A DNA stretch of 64,000 bases from positions 868,001-932,000 of the forward strand of contig NZ_RKQJ01000001.1 in assembly GCF_003814515.1 (NCBI RefSeq), in the 5' to 3' direction. Made by a program: the position numbers and the translations under genes. Below, in pieces: positions 41,023 to 49,546 of the stretch (position 1 is the first letter of the stretch; every line of letters starts with the position of its first letter). Under the pieces are notes generated by a model. It saw only the letters and a list, made by a program, of their open reading frames with translations. It was not told the DNA's origin and did no database searches. Source of the DNA: Salinicoccus roseus. GTDB taxonomy: Bacteria > Bacillota > Bacilli > Staphylococcales > Salinicoccaceae.

Positions 41023-42390
41023 TTGTTTGAAAAATATCTGATTGAAGAGCTGATCAATTTCCACAATCATTCATTTACCATCATCGATAAGCATGAAAGG
41101 ATACTCCATTTCAGCAGACGCGCCGAAGAAATCTTCGACCTTGAACAGAAGGATGTAATCGGGCGGCCCATTACAGAAGTGTTCCATAAGGATAAACTCA
41201 TCATGTTGAAGTCACTGAGGGAGAACCGCACCATCGAAAAGAAGATGCATCTGGCGACACCGAATGTATACGTAAATATCAAATCCGTCCCACTCATCAT
41301 CGACGGGAAAGTGGAGGGCGCAATCGTCTCTGAAGTGGATGTCACTGAAGAAGTAAAGCAGAAAGAGGAAATCAAGAAGCTTCAGGGACAAGTCCAGACA
41401 CTGTCAACAAATGTGAAGCAGTTGAATAATGACGAAAGTTTCAGGGGAATAATCTATAAAAGTTCTGAAATTGAAAGCGTCAAAGCCCAGATTCAGAGGG
41501 CAGCAAGTACACAGGCAAATATTCTCATCACAGGGGAGACAGGAGTAGGAAAGGAATTATTTGCGCGCGCCATCCATAATTTGGGGAATAAGGAAAAGGA
41601 GTTCATACCAATCAATTGCGGCGCAATCCCCGGCCACCTTTTCGAATCAGAATTGTTCGGTTACGAGAAAGGGGCCTTTACAGGCGCAAATCGCCAGGGG
41701 AATAAGGGAAAGGTGGAGCTTGCTCAGGGAGGGACACTGTTCCTCGATGAAATCGGTGAAATGCCGATAGATATGCAGGTGAAGTTTCTGAGGGTGCTTC
41801 AGGAGAAGCAGTACTTCAAACTGGGGGGGACGAAAGAGATGAATGCAGACTTCAGACTCGTTTCTGCCACCAACAAGAAGATATCAGATCTGCTCAATGG
41901 TGATGATTTCAGATCAGACCTCCTCTATCGGATCAATGTCGTCAACATCCACATACCGCCATTGAGAAAGCGACCGGATGATGTGGAATCCCTTTTCTTC
42001 TACTACCTTTACAGCATTTCCGAGAAGTATGGCATCGAAATGAGGTATGCAGGCCAAGGGCTCCTTCAACAGCTTAAAACCTATCATTGGCCCGGCAACG
42101 TTAGGGAACTGATCAATGTAGTCGAAAGGCTGGTCATCTTCTCCAGCGACACGAAATTGAATGGTGAGATATTCACCCAATACCTTGAGGAGGTCGGTGA
42201 GGATTCTGCCGCCCTTTATCCACAGTTGCCTCAGGAAGATATCCAGCTGAGGGATTTTGTCGACCAGACTGAAGCGGATTATTTAAAGCATACTTTAGAG
42301 AAATATGACAACAACATCGAACAGGCATCAAAAGTCCTTGGCATAAGCCGTCCGACACTATATGCGAAAATAAAGAAATATGAACTGTAA
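41023..42390 (+). CDS. sigma-54-dependent transcriptional activator (PAS-AAA+-Fis)
   Basis: 455 residues. An N-terminal PAS sensor (about 15-110: FTIIDKHERILHFSRRAEEIFDLEQKDVIG), a short coiled coil (EVKQKEEIKKLQGQVQTLSTNVKQL), the AAA+ domain with Walker A GETGVGKE, the sigma-54 contact loop GAFTGA (217-222), Walker B TLFLDEIGEMP and RVNVV-like RINVVNIHIPPLRKR, and a C-terminal Fis HTH (EQASKVLGISRPTLYAKIKKYEL). The PAS domain likely senses a pathway intermediate. TTG 41023 has GGGGTG 6 bases upstream; a GTG 9 bases earlier is the alternative. Sits between the two operons it should control. Confidence 0.93.
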   Translation: MFEKYLIEELINFHNHSFTIIDKHERILHFSRRAEEIFDLEQKDVIGRPITEVFHKDKLIMLKSLRENRTIEKKMHLATPNVYVNIKSVPLIIDGKVEGAIVSEVDVTEEVKQKEEIKKLQGQVQTLSTNVKQLNNDESFRGIIYKSSEIESVKAQIQRAASTQANILITGETGVGKELFARAIHNLGNKEKEFIPINCGAIPGHLFESELFGYEKGAFTGANRQGNKGKVELAQGGTLFLDEIGEMPIDMQVKFLRVLQEKQYFKLGGTKEMNADFRLVSATNKKISDLLNGDDFRSDLLYRINVVNIHIPPLRKRPDDVESLFFYYLYSISEKYGIEMRYAGQGLLQQLKTYHWPGNVRELINVVERLVIFSSDTKLNGEIFTQYLEEVGEDSAALYPQLPQEDIQLRDFVDQTEADYLKHTLEKYDNNIEQASKVLGISRPTLYAKIKKYEL

Positions 42391-42391
42391 C

Positions 42392-42408
42392 TGGCATGTA
42401 TCTTTCTT
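42392..42408 (+). promoter_or_regulatory. sigma-54-type promoter of the 2Fe-2S/FAD subunit operon
   Basis: TGGCATG-TATC-TTTCTT (42392-42408), starting two bases after the activator's stop codon. Predicted start near 42417; the ATG at 42442 has AAGGAGGA in between. Same layout as the two other sites in the island. Confidence 0.7.
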
Positions 42409-42441
42409 ATATATTTTTAATATTAAGAAGGAGGACTGAAA

Positions 42442-42717
42442 ATGAAGAACCAAGAAGATTTCATCATCTGTCGCTGTGAGAATATCCATATGTCTGAAAT
42501 AGAAGAGATTCTTCAACAGGGTGCTGATAATGCGCGTGAATTGAAACTTAAATCCAGGGCGGGTATGGGTTTTTGTGCTTCCCGGACATGCGGTCCCTTC
42601 ATAGAATCTCTGACCCAGGACCGCGACGAGACCCCCAGCTACATCAATCTGAAATCCCAACCTCCCATCCGTACAATTTCAATGGAGGATTTCATCAAGG
42701 AGGATTTCCATGACTAG
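42442..42717 (+). CDS. BFD-like [2Fe-2S] subunit of D-hydroxyproline dehydrogenase
   Basis: 91 residues. FIICRCENIHMSEIEEIL and RAGMGFCASRTCGPFI give the C-x-C...C-x4-C ligand set of bacterioferritin-associated-ferredoxin-like domains. Such small proteins are the gamma subunit in opine and hydroxyproline dehydrogenases, carrying electrons between flavins. ATG after AAGGAGGA. Overlaps the next gene by 8 bases. Confidence 0.83.
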   Translation: MKNQEDFIICRCENIHMSEIEEILQQGADNARELKLKSRAGMGFCASRTCGPFIESLTQDRDETPSYINLKSQPPIRTISMEDFIKEDFHD

Positions 42718-43042
42718 ACGCATCACCAACCATAAGATACTCGGCTCCTTCGAAGTGGACCTTGTCACATTCTATTGGAATGGACAGGAGCTTCACGGAC
42801 ACAGGGGGGAAAGCCTCACCGCCGCGCTCCTTGCAAACGACATCCGTACCCTCCGGTTACATGAAAAGGACGGCAGTCCAAGGGGATTATATTGCAACAT
42901 CGGACATTGCTCGGAATGCCGAGTCACGATAGATGGCAAAAAGAATCAACGTGCATGCCTCAACACCGTAAAGGAAGGAATGAGGATAGAATCACAAAGC
43001 ATGTTGCCGAATCTCACCAAGGGAGGAAGGAACAATGCTTGA
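42710..43042 (+). CDS. (2Fe-2S)-binding protein, plant-ferredoxin type (Fer2_4)
   Basis: 110 residues. FYWNGQELHGHRGESLTAALLANDIRTLR is the start of the Fer2_4 domain seen in sarcosine oxidase alpha and HcnA; ligands are C-x4-C-x2-C in GLYCNIGHCSECRVTIDG and the later Cys in QRACLNTV. An electron-transfer subunit of the D-hydroxyproline dehydrogenase. ATG with AAGGAGG inside the preceding gene; overlaps the next gene by 8 bases. Confidence 0.85.
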   Translation: MTRRITNHKILGSFEVDLVTFYWNGQELHGHRGESLTAALLANDIRTLRLHEKDGSPRGLYCNIGHCSECRVTIDGKKNQRACLNTVKEGMRIESQSMLPNLTKGGRNNA

Positions 43043-44216
43043 TACGATCATAATTGGGGCGGGTCCTGCAGGGCTTGCAGCGGCCAGCACCCTTAAAGGT
43101 CACCGGAGTGTAATGATCATCGATGAATACACACAGGCAGGCGGCCGACTGCTTGGACAGTTATATGAAGAAGACAGGGGGAAATGGTGGAACGGCCTGG
43201 AAATTGCAGAACGCATGTACAAGGACATCGAAGATGAAGTCCAAGTGAAACTTAATACTTCAGTCATCAATATTGAGAAAGATACCCACTTCACCATCCA
43301 TACGACAGATGGCATTTTTACATCCAACCATCTGATCGTCGCCACTGGAGCACGTGAGAAGTCTACACCACTGCCTGGATGGGATCTGCCGGGCGTGATG
43401 ACGGTCGGTGCTGCTCAAGTACTGACAAATTTTCAGCGTGTAAGTCCCGGGGAACAAGGGGTCATCATCGGAATCAATCCCCTCTCCATGGTCATTTCAC
43501 TGGAATTGGGATATGCCGACATACCGGTCAAAAAGATATGTATGCCTGTTGCCAATGCCCTTAACCACCAGAAGCCCGGGGATGCTTTTGAAACACTCTT
43601 ATCACTGGGGGGGCTGGCACCTTCGAGGATGATATCCTACGGCAGCCGGACATTAGAACAGTTACCTAAGGTACAGGAATTCTTGCTGAAAGCCTTTCCG
43701 AAACGTGGCATCAGAGCGATGGGGCTTCCCATCTCCATCAAAGAACAGGTTATACGCATCAATGGCACGGACAAAGTCGAATCTGTAACCGTACAGAAAA
43801 CGAATGCAGATGGTGAACCGATCGAAGGCACTGAGAAGGAGATCACCTGTGACTTCGTCTGTCTATCCGACGGCTTGGCTCCTTTAAGTGAAATCTGTTC
43901 CCTTTTGAACATGAAGCACGTTTACATCAAATCACTCGGTGGATATGTACCGCTTCACAGCAGGCATATGGAGACGGAAATAGATGGCTTATATGTGGCT
44001 GGTAATATAACCGGCATCGAAAATGCCAAAATCGCCATCATGCAAGGCAGACTTGCAGCCTCTCAAATTTTGGGCGACACTGCTGCTGCCGAAGAATATT
44101 TGAAGAAAATAAATGATGAAAGACAGAACGCCAAAGTCAGATTTCATCCTGACCTTGTCAACGGAAAAGAGAAGCTTCAAAGCTCATGGATGGATTTCAG
44201 TCATTCCCTCAACTAG
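43035..44216 (+). CDS. FAD/NAD(P)-dependent oxidoreductase, alpha-type subunit of D-hydroxyproline dehydrogenase
   Basis: 393 residues, pyridine-nucleotide-disulfide-reductase fold. DTIIIGAGPAGLAAAST FAD loop, ATGAREKSTPLPGWDLPGVMTVGAAQ, GEQGVIIGINPLSM second nucleotide loop, and DGLYVAGNITGIENAKIAIMQGRLAA for FAD. Like HcnB/OoxA, this type accompanies BFD and Fer2_4 partners plus a DAO-type subunit. Lacks the CxxC redox pair of disulfide reductases. Last gene of the plus-strand operon, followed by a terminator. Confidence 0.87.
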   Translation: MLDTIIIGAGPAGLAAASTLKGHRSVMIIDEYTQAGGRLLGQLYEEDRGKWWNGLEIAERMYKDIEDEVQVKLNTSVINIEKDTHFTIHTTDGIFTSNHLIVATGAREKSTPLPGWDLPGVMTVGAAQVLTNFQRVSPGEQGVIIGINPLSMVISLELGYADIPVKKICMPVANALNHQKPGDAFETLLSLGGLAPSRMISYGSRTLEQLPKVQEFLLKAFPKRGIRAMGLPISIKEQVIRINGTDKVESVTVQKTNADGEPIEGTEKEITCDFVCLSDGLAPLSEICSLLNMKHVYIKSLGGYVPLHSRHMETEIDGLYVAGNITGIENAKIAIMQGRLAASQILGDTAAAEEYLKKINDERQNAKVRFHPDLVNGKEKLQSSWMDFSHSLN

Positions 44217-44218
44217 AG

Positions 44219-44256
44219 AATTCCCCGCTGCAATACAGGCAGCGGGGAATCTTTCT
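44219..44256 (+). terminator. terminator of the hydroxyproline plus-strand operon
   Basis: ATTCCCCGCTGC / GCAGCGGGGAAT, 12-bp perfect stem, loop AATACAG, then CTTTCT. Confidence 0.8.
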
Positions 44257-44360
44257 GATGTTCACGTTATATTCAACCCCTACTTCTGTGCCTTAATCCG
44301 CCCATTGACATCACGGCATTCCACTTTTGATTACATAGCTTTAATACTGTTGCTCCAAAT

Positions 44361-44390
44361 CAAAAAACACAGCCCCTTAGGGCTGCGCCT
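44361..44390 (-). terminator. terminator of the small membrane protein gene
   Basis: Minus strand GCAGCCC / GGGGCTG hairpin with loop TAA, then TGTTTTTTG, just past the stop at 44395. Confidence 0.75.
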
Positions 44391-44394
44391 GTTT

Positions 44395-44595
44395 CTATAA
44401 TAGATTTATCACTACTGAGATGAGATAGCTGATGAGGCCGCCTCCGACCAGTACAGCTGTGTTGATCCAGTAGCCCCTTGAACTGTATTCGACTACACCC
44501 AGTTTACCAAGCATCAATGTGATCGACGCAAAGGCGAATGCGATCGCCCCGATGCCGAACATGATGAAGGAGACTGTGATGAAGAATCCTGCCAA
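44395..44595 (-). CDS. small two-helix membrane protein
   Basis: 66 residues. Two long hydrophobic stretches (FFITVSFIMFGIGAIAFAFASITLML and WINTAVLVGGGLISYLISVVINLL) separated by GKLGVVEYSSRGY. Start TTG at 44595 has AGGTG 6 bases upstream; an in-frame GTG 9 bases earlier overlaps that site. No family recognised. Confidence 0.6.
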   Translation of the reverse strand: MAGFFITVSFIMFGIGAIAFAFASITLMLGKLGVVEYSSRGYWINTAVLVGGGLISYLISVVINLL

Positions 44596-44763
44596 ATGAA
44601 TCACCTGTTTCCGTATTATGCTATCTGTACTCTACCAGAGACCGCCCCGCCATTCCACAGGAAATTGAACGTCTTCAACAAACAGATGCTTACGGGGTGA
44701 ATATGGTGTAAAATGAAAATAGAAAGGTTCGACATAAAATTTTTAGAATGGAGGATGATCTGT

Positions 44764-44961
44764 ATGGTTGAAAGAAAAGACTTCATGGATGAGGAATACG
44801 ACTACCCCGGCAAAAAGCGGACGAACCGGAGGTTTGGCCATAATGTTCGCGTTAATCATGGGCCCAGCCCCGGTAATGACGAAGAGCTCTCTACCGACTC
44901 GGTAAAAGGTAATGGGCAGGGTCCTCTGCCCCGTTCCATCTTCCTCAACGATGAGAAGTAG
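44764..44961 (+). CDS. hypothetical 65-residue hydrophilic protein
   Basis: MVERKDFMDEEYDYPGKKR at the start, then a Gly/Asn/Arg-rich, strongly charged and probably disordered chain ending NDEK. ATG 44764 has GGAGG 9 bases upstream. The 3' end overlaps the convergent DUF6338-like gene by 17 bases. No family recognised. Confidence 0.5.
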   Translation: MVERKDFMDEEYDYPGKKRTNRRFGHNVRVNHGPSPGNDEELSTDSVKGNGQGPLPRSIFLNDEK

Positions 44962-45583
44962 GGTCATAATCCGATTTGCTATTGGGATAGTTGATGAAGT
45001 AGATGATCATTTCCTTATCAAAATCCATCATATGTGAAGCTTCTGTTGGATCCAGTGTCTCGAAACGTTTCTTGAACTTGGCATAGTCGAGGTTGCTCTG
45101 TCCGTCGGGGTAGAGGATGAATCCATTCTCGCTGTATGAGTAGTACTTGAGATATCCTGATTCCACAAATGTGTGGTTGAAATCGAAGAATATGCACTGG
45201 ATGTATCCACCCACCGCTGGTTTTCCATCATGTATGCGGTCCATGAAAGGTATATTCGAACGGTTCTTCTGTCCCGTCTTCTCAAGATGATCCTCAAGCA
45301 TTCTGCGGCCATTTCTGATGACAAACGGATAGATCCAGAATGTCAGCAGGAGGGTAGTGCCAACTATAATAAGAAATCCGGCTATGCTCATGACTTCCAA
45401 GTTGAATGATTCCAAAAGCAGCAGGATGACAGCAATGTTGGTCAGAGAAAGTAGCCCGATCAACATTACCTTTTCATCTGTCTGATCTTTCGTATAGAAC
45501 AGAATATTCCTTTTCACCAGAACAACATACGTGAAGAATCCCGGAAGCCCCAGTCCGATTATGGCAAAAACTGTTTCACCCAT
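44945..45583 (-). CDS. membrane protein, DUF6338-like
   Basis: 212 residues with three hydrophobic segments in the first 90 (about 5-23, 39-58, 66-88), then a soluble domain with GYIQCIFFDFNHTFVESGYLKYYSYSENGF and a DPTEASHMMDFDKEMIIYFIN end. Pattern resembles DUF6338 proteins, possibly of phage-defence or envelope context elsewhere, but no role is known. ATG with GAGGAGGGAG. Confidence 0.6.
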   Translation of the reverse strand: MGETVFAIIGLGLPGFFTYVVLVKRNILFYTKDQTDEKVMLIGLLSLTNIAVILLLLESFNLEVMSIAGFLIIVGTTLLLTFWIYPFVIRNGRRMLEDHLEKTGQKNRSNIPFMDRIHDGKPAVGGYIQCIFFDFNHTFVESGYLKYYSYSENGFILYPDGQSNLDYAKFKKRFETLDPTEASHMMDFDKEMIIYFINYPNSKSDYDPTSHR

Positions 45584-45817
45584 TAAACTCCCTCCTCTGT
45601 ATGGTTGGATATGTCACCCACTGATCTATGGCGTTCAACCAATCCTTAACCTTATATTCCCCCTCCCATCAAAATAATGTATAATTTTACACTTAATTGT
45701 TTTGTTTCACCCACTTATCCTTTCATTCTTCATTCCATAAGTAAATGCCTCCATATAGGGTAAAATTATATGAATGCGATACGTATATAATTTATAGAGG
45801 ATTGTGAGGTGAAAACG

Positions 45818-47386
45818 ATGAAACGTCCATATGCTGCTGCATCCCATGCGGCATTGAAGGCAGGACTCCACGAGCGGGCACTTGAACTGTTCAAGAAGGG
45901 ACTGAGCTACCAGATCGGGGCGGATGAACCGGTCATCAGGATATATTTGAGGTTCTCCCAACATGCATACCTGCACAGCCAGCTGGATCTGTTGGCGCTG
46001 GAGGAAGGATACAGAAGCTATCTCAGAAGTCTGGTCTTCCGCCACGAGAAGAACTATCAGGCAGCCTGGGAAGTGATCGAGTGGATTTCCGACGAGGCAC
46101 TCATCCCGCTCAAGGTGGAGATTCTCTGTGATATGAAGAAGGTGGAGGAACTGATCGAACTTTCCGAGGCTGGTGTCGATGTGCTTTCGCACCTGAAGGT
46201 TGAACGGAAGGAAGCACTTATCCGGTATATGATCCGGAATCATGATAGCCTAAGGGCCAAACGGCTCATCGACAGTACAGAAGTCGACCAGAAACGGCTG
46301 CTCATCCTCTTCGAAACGGAAAACAGCCATCCGGTCGCCCGGTTCACGTGGGAGGCGTTCAGGGATACACACCTTGGAATGACGGAGGACCCTGTGCCCC
46401 AGGACTTCCCTGCACTGGTCACTACGATCAAAAATCTGGATGCCACCCTTCAGGATGCGGCCCATATCCACCTCATCAACCGCTTCTACGATAACCCGCA
46501 GTACCACCGGGCGCTCAATTTGAATTCGGTCCCCCATATGAAGGAAAAGGCCGACCTCATCCAATACATCATGATCGAGGCACTGTATACACTGAAATTC
46601 GATGCTTCACTTCTCGGCACACCGGCTGCACAGCTTGATATGCTGTTTGAATACTATCATAGCGGCAACCGCAGCACGGCCGTCATCCGGGCCATACACC
46701 AGCTGCTTCCGGATGCGAAGTTGACCGACAGCCACATACGCTCCATGCGGAAGATGATACTCTACGGTACTCTCGACCTCTATAACGAACGGCTGATCCA
46801 GATGTTCCGGGAAGATAAGAAGGCCTTTACTGTATTCCAGTATCCGGCCCTCTTCCTGAATACAAAGATAAACAGAACTGTCGACAATTTCGTGTACTAC
46901 CACTTTACGGCCAAAGTGCGGGAGAAAATCTTCCGTCCCCTTGTGACGGAACTGGTCGAATCGACCGAGAAGACCACCCTCCCCCGCTACTTCGTCCACT
47001 ACCTCGAACGGACGAGGCACAGAAGCTTTTCAAGCATGTGCATCCTCGTCAGGCACACATATCGGCGGGGCGACTACAAACAGGTCGAAAAGTACATCAA
47101 TGAACTCATACCCGACAACCAGTTCAGGATGAGGCTCTACCTGGCGAAGTTCCTCTACGGTTTCGGCGAATTCGAGGAAGCACTGCATGAAGTCAAGGTA
47201 GCCGAGAAGCTTACCGATCAGCATGCCGAGCTCTATATGCACTTCATCAAAATCTACAGGCGCCTCGGGGACCCCGAGAACCTCCTGAAGTATATGGACA
47301 AAATGAAGGCACATTACCCGAAGGCGCTGTCGGACCGTGAATATGAAAAGGCGAAAGCCGCATATGAGAAAATGAACAAAAATTAA
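45818..47386 (+). CDS. TPR-like helical repeat protein of unknown function
   Basis: 522 residues, predicted all alpha. Repeats of helix pairs such as AALKAGLHERALELFKKGLS near the start and YLAKFLYGFGEFEEALHEVKVAEKL, HAELYMHFIKIYRRLGDPENLLKYMDKMKAHYP near the end show tetratricopeptide character. The middle (VDNFVYYHFTAKVREKIFRPLVTELVE) is helical but not recognisably TPR. No signal peptide. ATG 45818 with GAGGTG 6 bases upstream. Monocistronic. May act as a scaffold; specific function not known. Confidence 0.65.
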   Translation: MKRPYAAASHAALKAGLHERALELFKKGLSYQIGADEPVIRIYLRFSQHAYLHSQLDLLALEEGYRSYLRSLVFRHEKNYQAAWEVIEWISDEALIPLKVEILCDMKKVEELIELSEAGVDVLSHLKVERKEALIRYMIRNHDSLRAKRLIDSTEVDQKRLLILFETENSHPVARFTWEAFRDTHLGMTEDPVPQDFPALVTTIKNLDATLQDAAHIHLINRFYDNPQYHRALNLNSVPHMKEKADLIQYIMIEALYTLKFDASLLGTPAAQLDMLFEYYHSGNRSTAVIRAIHQLLPDAKLTDSHIRSMRKMILYGTLDLYNERLIQMFREDKKAFTVFQYPALFLNTKINRTVDNFVYYHFTAKVREKIFRPLVTELVESTEKTTLPRYFVHYLERTRHRSFSSMCILVRHTYRRGDYKQVEKYINELIPDNQFRMRLYLAKFLYGFGEFEEALHEVKVAEKLTDQHAELYMHFIKIYRRLGDPENLLKYMDKMKAHYPKALSDREYEKAKAAYEKMNKN

Positions 47387-47390
47387 AATG

Positions 47391-47425
47391 AAGAAGCGGA
47401 TACCATGATGGTATTCCGCTTCTTC
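47391..47425. terminator. bidirectional terminator between the TPR-like and GNAT genes
   Basis: AAGAAGCGGATACC / GGTATTCCGCTTCTT with loop ATGAT, between convergent genes. Confidence 0.85.
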
Positions 47426-47431
47426 CTGATT

Positions 47432-47986
47432 CTACGCTTTATAGTCACTCCGCACGATGGCGTAGAGTGCGCTGTCACAGATTCCCTGATTGTTGCGGTC
47501 CGCCTGCCGCTTCGTCCCTTCATACAGCAATCCGCACTTCTCCATCACCCTGCCGGAGCCGGGATTCCTCACATCATGCTGCGACTCGATCCGGTTGAGT
47601 CCTACATCTTTGAAGAAGAAAGAGATGAGACGTTCGAAGGCTTCCGTCGTATACCCCTTCCCCCACCATGCCCTGCCGATGCAGTAGCCGATGTGGACCA
47701 TCCCGACAGAATCATCCGCATCCACCACACTGATCGTCCCGACCGGTTCACCCAAGTCCTTTGGCATGATCGCCCACTGATAGAAATCCTCTTTTTCGTA
47801 CTCCTCCATCCAATGGCCGATCAGCTGTCTGGTCACTTCAACCGATTCATGCGGCGGCCAGGTCAGATACTCCGTCACTTCAGAATCCGATGCCCAGTTG
47901 TTATACATCGCTTCCGCATCATCCAAAGTGAGCTTTCGGAGCACGAGCCGCTCCGTCTCCAATGTCTGCGTACCAAGATGCTGCAT
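47432..47986 (-). CDS. GNAT family N-acetyltransferase (RimJ/RimL type)
   Basis: 184 residues. TLETERLVLRKLTLDDAEAMYNNWASD at the start, VGTISVVDADDSVGMVHIGYCIGRAWWGKGYTTEAFERLISFFF with the acetyl-CoA loop (R-x-x-W-G-x-G-Y/Q), and NRIESQHDVRNPGSGRVMEKCGLLYEG. Acetylates an amino group of a protein or small molecule. ATG 47986 with AGGGGGAG. Confidence 0.9.
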   Translation of the reverse strand: MQHLGTQTLETERLVLRKLTLDDAEAMYNNWASDSEVTEYLTWPPHESVEVTRQLIGHWMEEYEKEDFYQWAIMPKDLGEPVGTISVVDADDSVGMVHIGYCIGRAWWGKGYTTEAFERLISFFFKDVGLNRIESQHDVRNPGSGRVMEKCGLLYEGTKRQADRNNQGICDSALYAIVRSDYKA

Positions 47987-48035
47987 ATGTATCTCCCCCT
48001 GAATGTACAAATCGATGCTACTACTATGATTATAC

Positions 48036-48060
48036 TAAAAAAGCAGGTCCATGACCTGCT
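48036..48060 (-). terminator. terminator of the DUF6241 gene
   Basis: Minus strand AGCAGGTC / GACCTGCT with loop ATG, followed by TTTTTTAG. Confidence 0.88.
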
Positions 48061-48631
48061 AATCAAAATGCCTGATCTTATAATCCATCTCTTCTTCCGG
48101 TGACATCAGCCCTCTTGCCTTGCCGATGGTGCCATCCTGTTCATTCCAGATTGTATTATGTACCTGCACTGCGTTCGTGAAATCGCCTTCCATCCAGTCC
48201 TCGAGCGCTGCCATATAGAACTCCCGATATTCATAATTCGATTTCTTGGCCGTTTCGTACTTCTGTTCGATGCGCTCGTCAGTGATTTCAAGATGGCCCC
48301 ATTTCTGCTGGGCTTTGACCTTCTGGTGTGTCATATGGTGGATGCTGTCTGCGAACTGCCGTTCACTCGGCAGGCCGTCACCAGTCTTCTCATCCGACAC
48401 CTCGAACGCCTCCTTCGCCTCTTCAGATTCCTTCGAACCGGAATTCGCCAGTGCAGCAAGCTCCTCATCCTCTTCTGGCATCTCCGCTTCATCCGCCACA
48501 GAGCGATCGAGTGCATTGCCGATACTGTCCTTCACACCTGAGAAGTTGAAGGCGATGACTCCCCCAGCGATGATTGCTATCACTACAACTGTCGATAGCG
48601 TCCATAGAGCCACTTTCGTAAAACTGCTCAT
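48059..48631 (-). CDS. DUF6241 domain-containing membrane-anchored protein
   Basis: 190 residues. One N-terminal membrane helix (VALWTLSTVVVIAIIAGGVIAF), an acidic linker (MPEEDEELAALANSGSKESEEAKEAF), then a helical domain with SIHHMTHQKVKAQQKWGHLEITDERI and YREFYMAALEDWMEGDFTNAVQVHNTIW, the DUF6241 signature of Bacillales. Likely extracellular side. Function unknown. ATG with GAAAGGA. Confidence 0.78.
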   Translation of the reverse strand: MSSFTKVALWTLSTVVVIAIIAGGVIAFNFSGVKDSIGNALDRSVADEAEMPEEDEELAALANSGSKESEEAKEAFEVSDEKTGDGLPSERQFADSIHHMTHQKVKAQQKWGHLEITDERIEQKYETAKKSNYEYREFYMAALEDWMEGDFTNAVQVHNTIWNEQDGTIGKARGLMSPEEEMDYKIRHFD

Positions 48632-48759
48632 AAAACCGTCCTTTCATGATGTTGTGTTTCTTTGGCTTACTTGCCATAATATGGTTATATTCACTCTAAC
48701 ATTCCTTGGTAACAAAATGTAACCCTTTATGATAAAAGAGTAGACTTTTCTTTGAAAAC

Positions 48760-48784
48760 AAAAAAGAGAGCCTTCTGGCCCTCC
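48760..48784 (-). terminator. terminator of the GIY-YIG gene
   Basis: Minus strand GAGGGCC / GGCTCTC with loop AGAA, followed by TTTTTTG. Confidence 0.78.
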
Positions 48785-48787
48785 CTG

Positions 48788-49345
48788 TTACGCCGTCGTC
48801 CGCTTATGGCTCGTACGTATCTTCTGTTTTCTTACATCTTCATCTTCACCTGACCCATATGCCCACTTGAGATATTCCGGAACATAATTGTAGGTGATGA
48901 TCTTCTCCAGACGCTTTCTGAACATGTAGTTCTGGTCATCTGTAATCCGATAGATCACGATGCTCATATTCCGCTTCTCCAGCACACCATTGAATGGCTT
49001 CAACTGCTTTTCCTTTTTCGACGGCTTCTTCTCGAATGGCTTGCTGAAGTGGCGCTTCAGGCGCCGGGCGATATTCGTGCTGTGTCCGACATAGAAGAGG
49101 TCCGAACCTTTATAGATCAGATAGACCCCGACAAGCGCCTCATCATCGGACAATTTGAACTGCTTCTGGATCTTTTCATCGAGATCCTTATGGTCGACTG
49201 CCCGTCGGCCATCACTCGTCTTGATGATTGAAGGTGAGATCTCCGCTGACTCGATGCCCTTCTTCCAGATCCTTTTCGATTCCTTACCGAAGTTCTTCAT
49301 TAGCCTATCCAGCTGCTTATTCATGCTTCTCAGCTGTCTTGCCAT
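48788..49345 (-). CDS. GIY-YIG nuclease-like protein
   Basis: 185 residues. ALVGVYLIYKGSDLFYVGHSTNIARRLKRHF corresponds to GIY...YVG with the catalytic Tyr and Arg; the conserved Glu may be that in FRKRLEKIITY. A basic, coiled N-terminal part (MARQLRSMNKQLDRLMKNFG) precedes it. ATG 49345 with GAGGTGATAATT upstream. Could be a stand-alone nuclease of the UPF0213/UvrC-like class or a DNA-binding relative; no mobile-element context is visible. Confidence 0.72.
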   Translation of the reverse strand: MARQLRSMNKQLDRLMKNFGKESKRIWKKGIESAEISPSIIKTSDGRRAVDHKDLDEKIQKQFKLSDDEALVGVYLIYKGSDLFYVGHSTNIARRLKRHFSKPFEKKPSKKEKQLKPFNGVLEKRNMSIVIYRITDDQNYMFRKRLEKIITYNYVPEYLKWAYGSGEDEDVRKQKIRTSHKRTTA

Positions 49346-49546
49346 AATTATCACCTCAGGGTACCTATTCCCCAGGAGCTGGAATCCACACATGAATGAT
49401 AAATCAAATTGACAGACTTACTTTAGAAGTTAACGTTGATGTTATAAAGAAATGGCATGATCAGAAATAAGAATAGTACATACTACATAAAATTAACAGG
49501 CTGAAACTGCTTCAAAATATCTGAATGTCATATTCAGCCAAATAAT

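Noticed and set aside
45600..45660. Sigma-B-like promoter upstream of the DUF6338-like gene
   Set aside because: Minus strand GTTGAA-N14-GGGTGA departs from consensus in both boxes; too weak to call.
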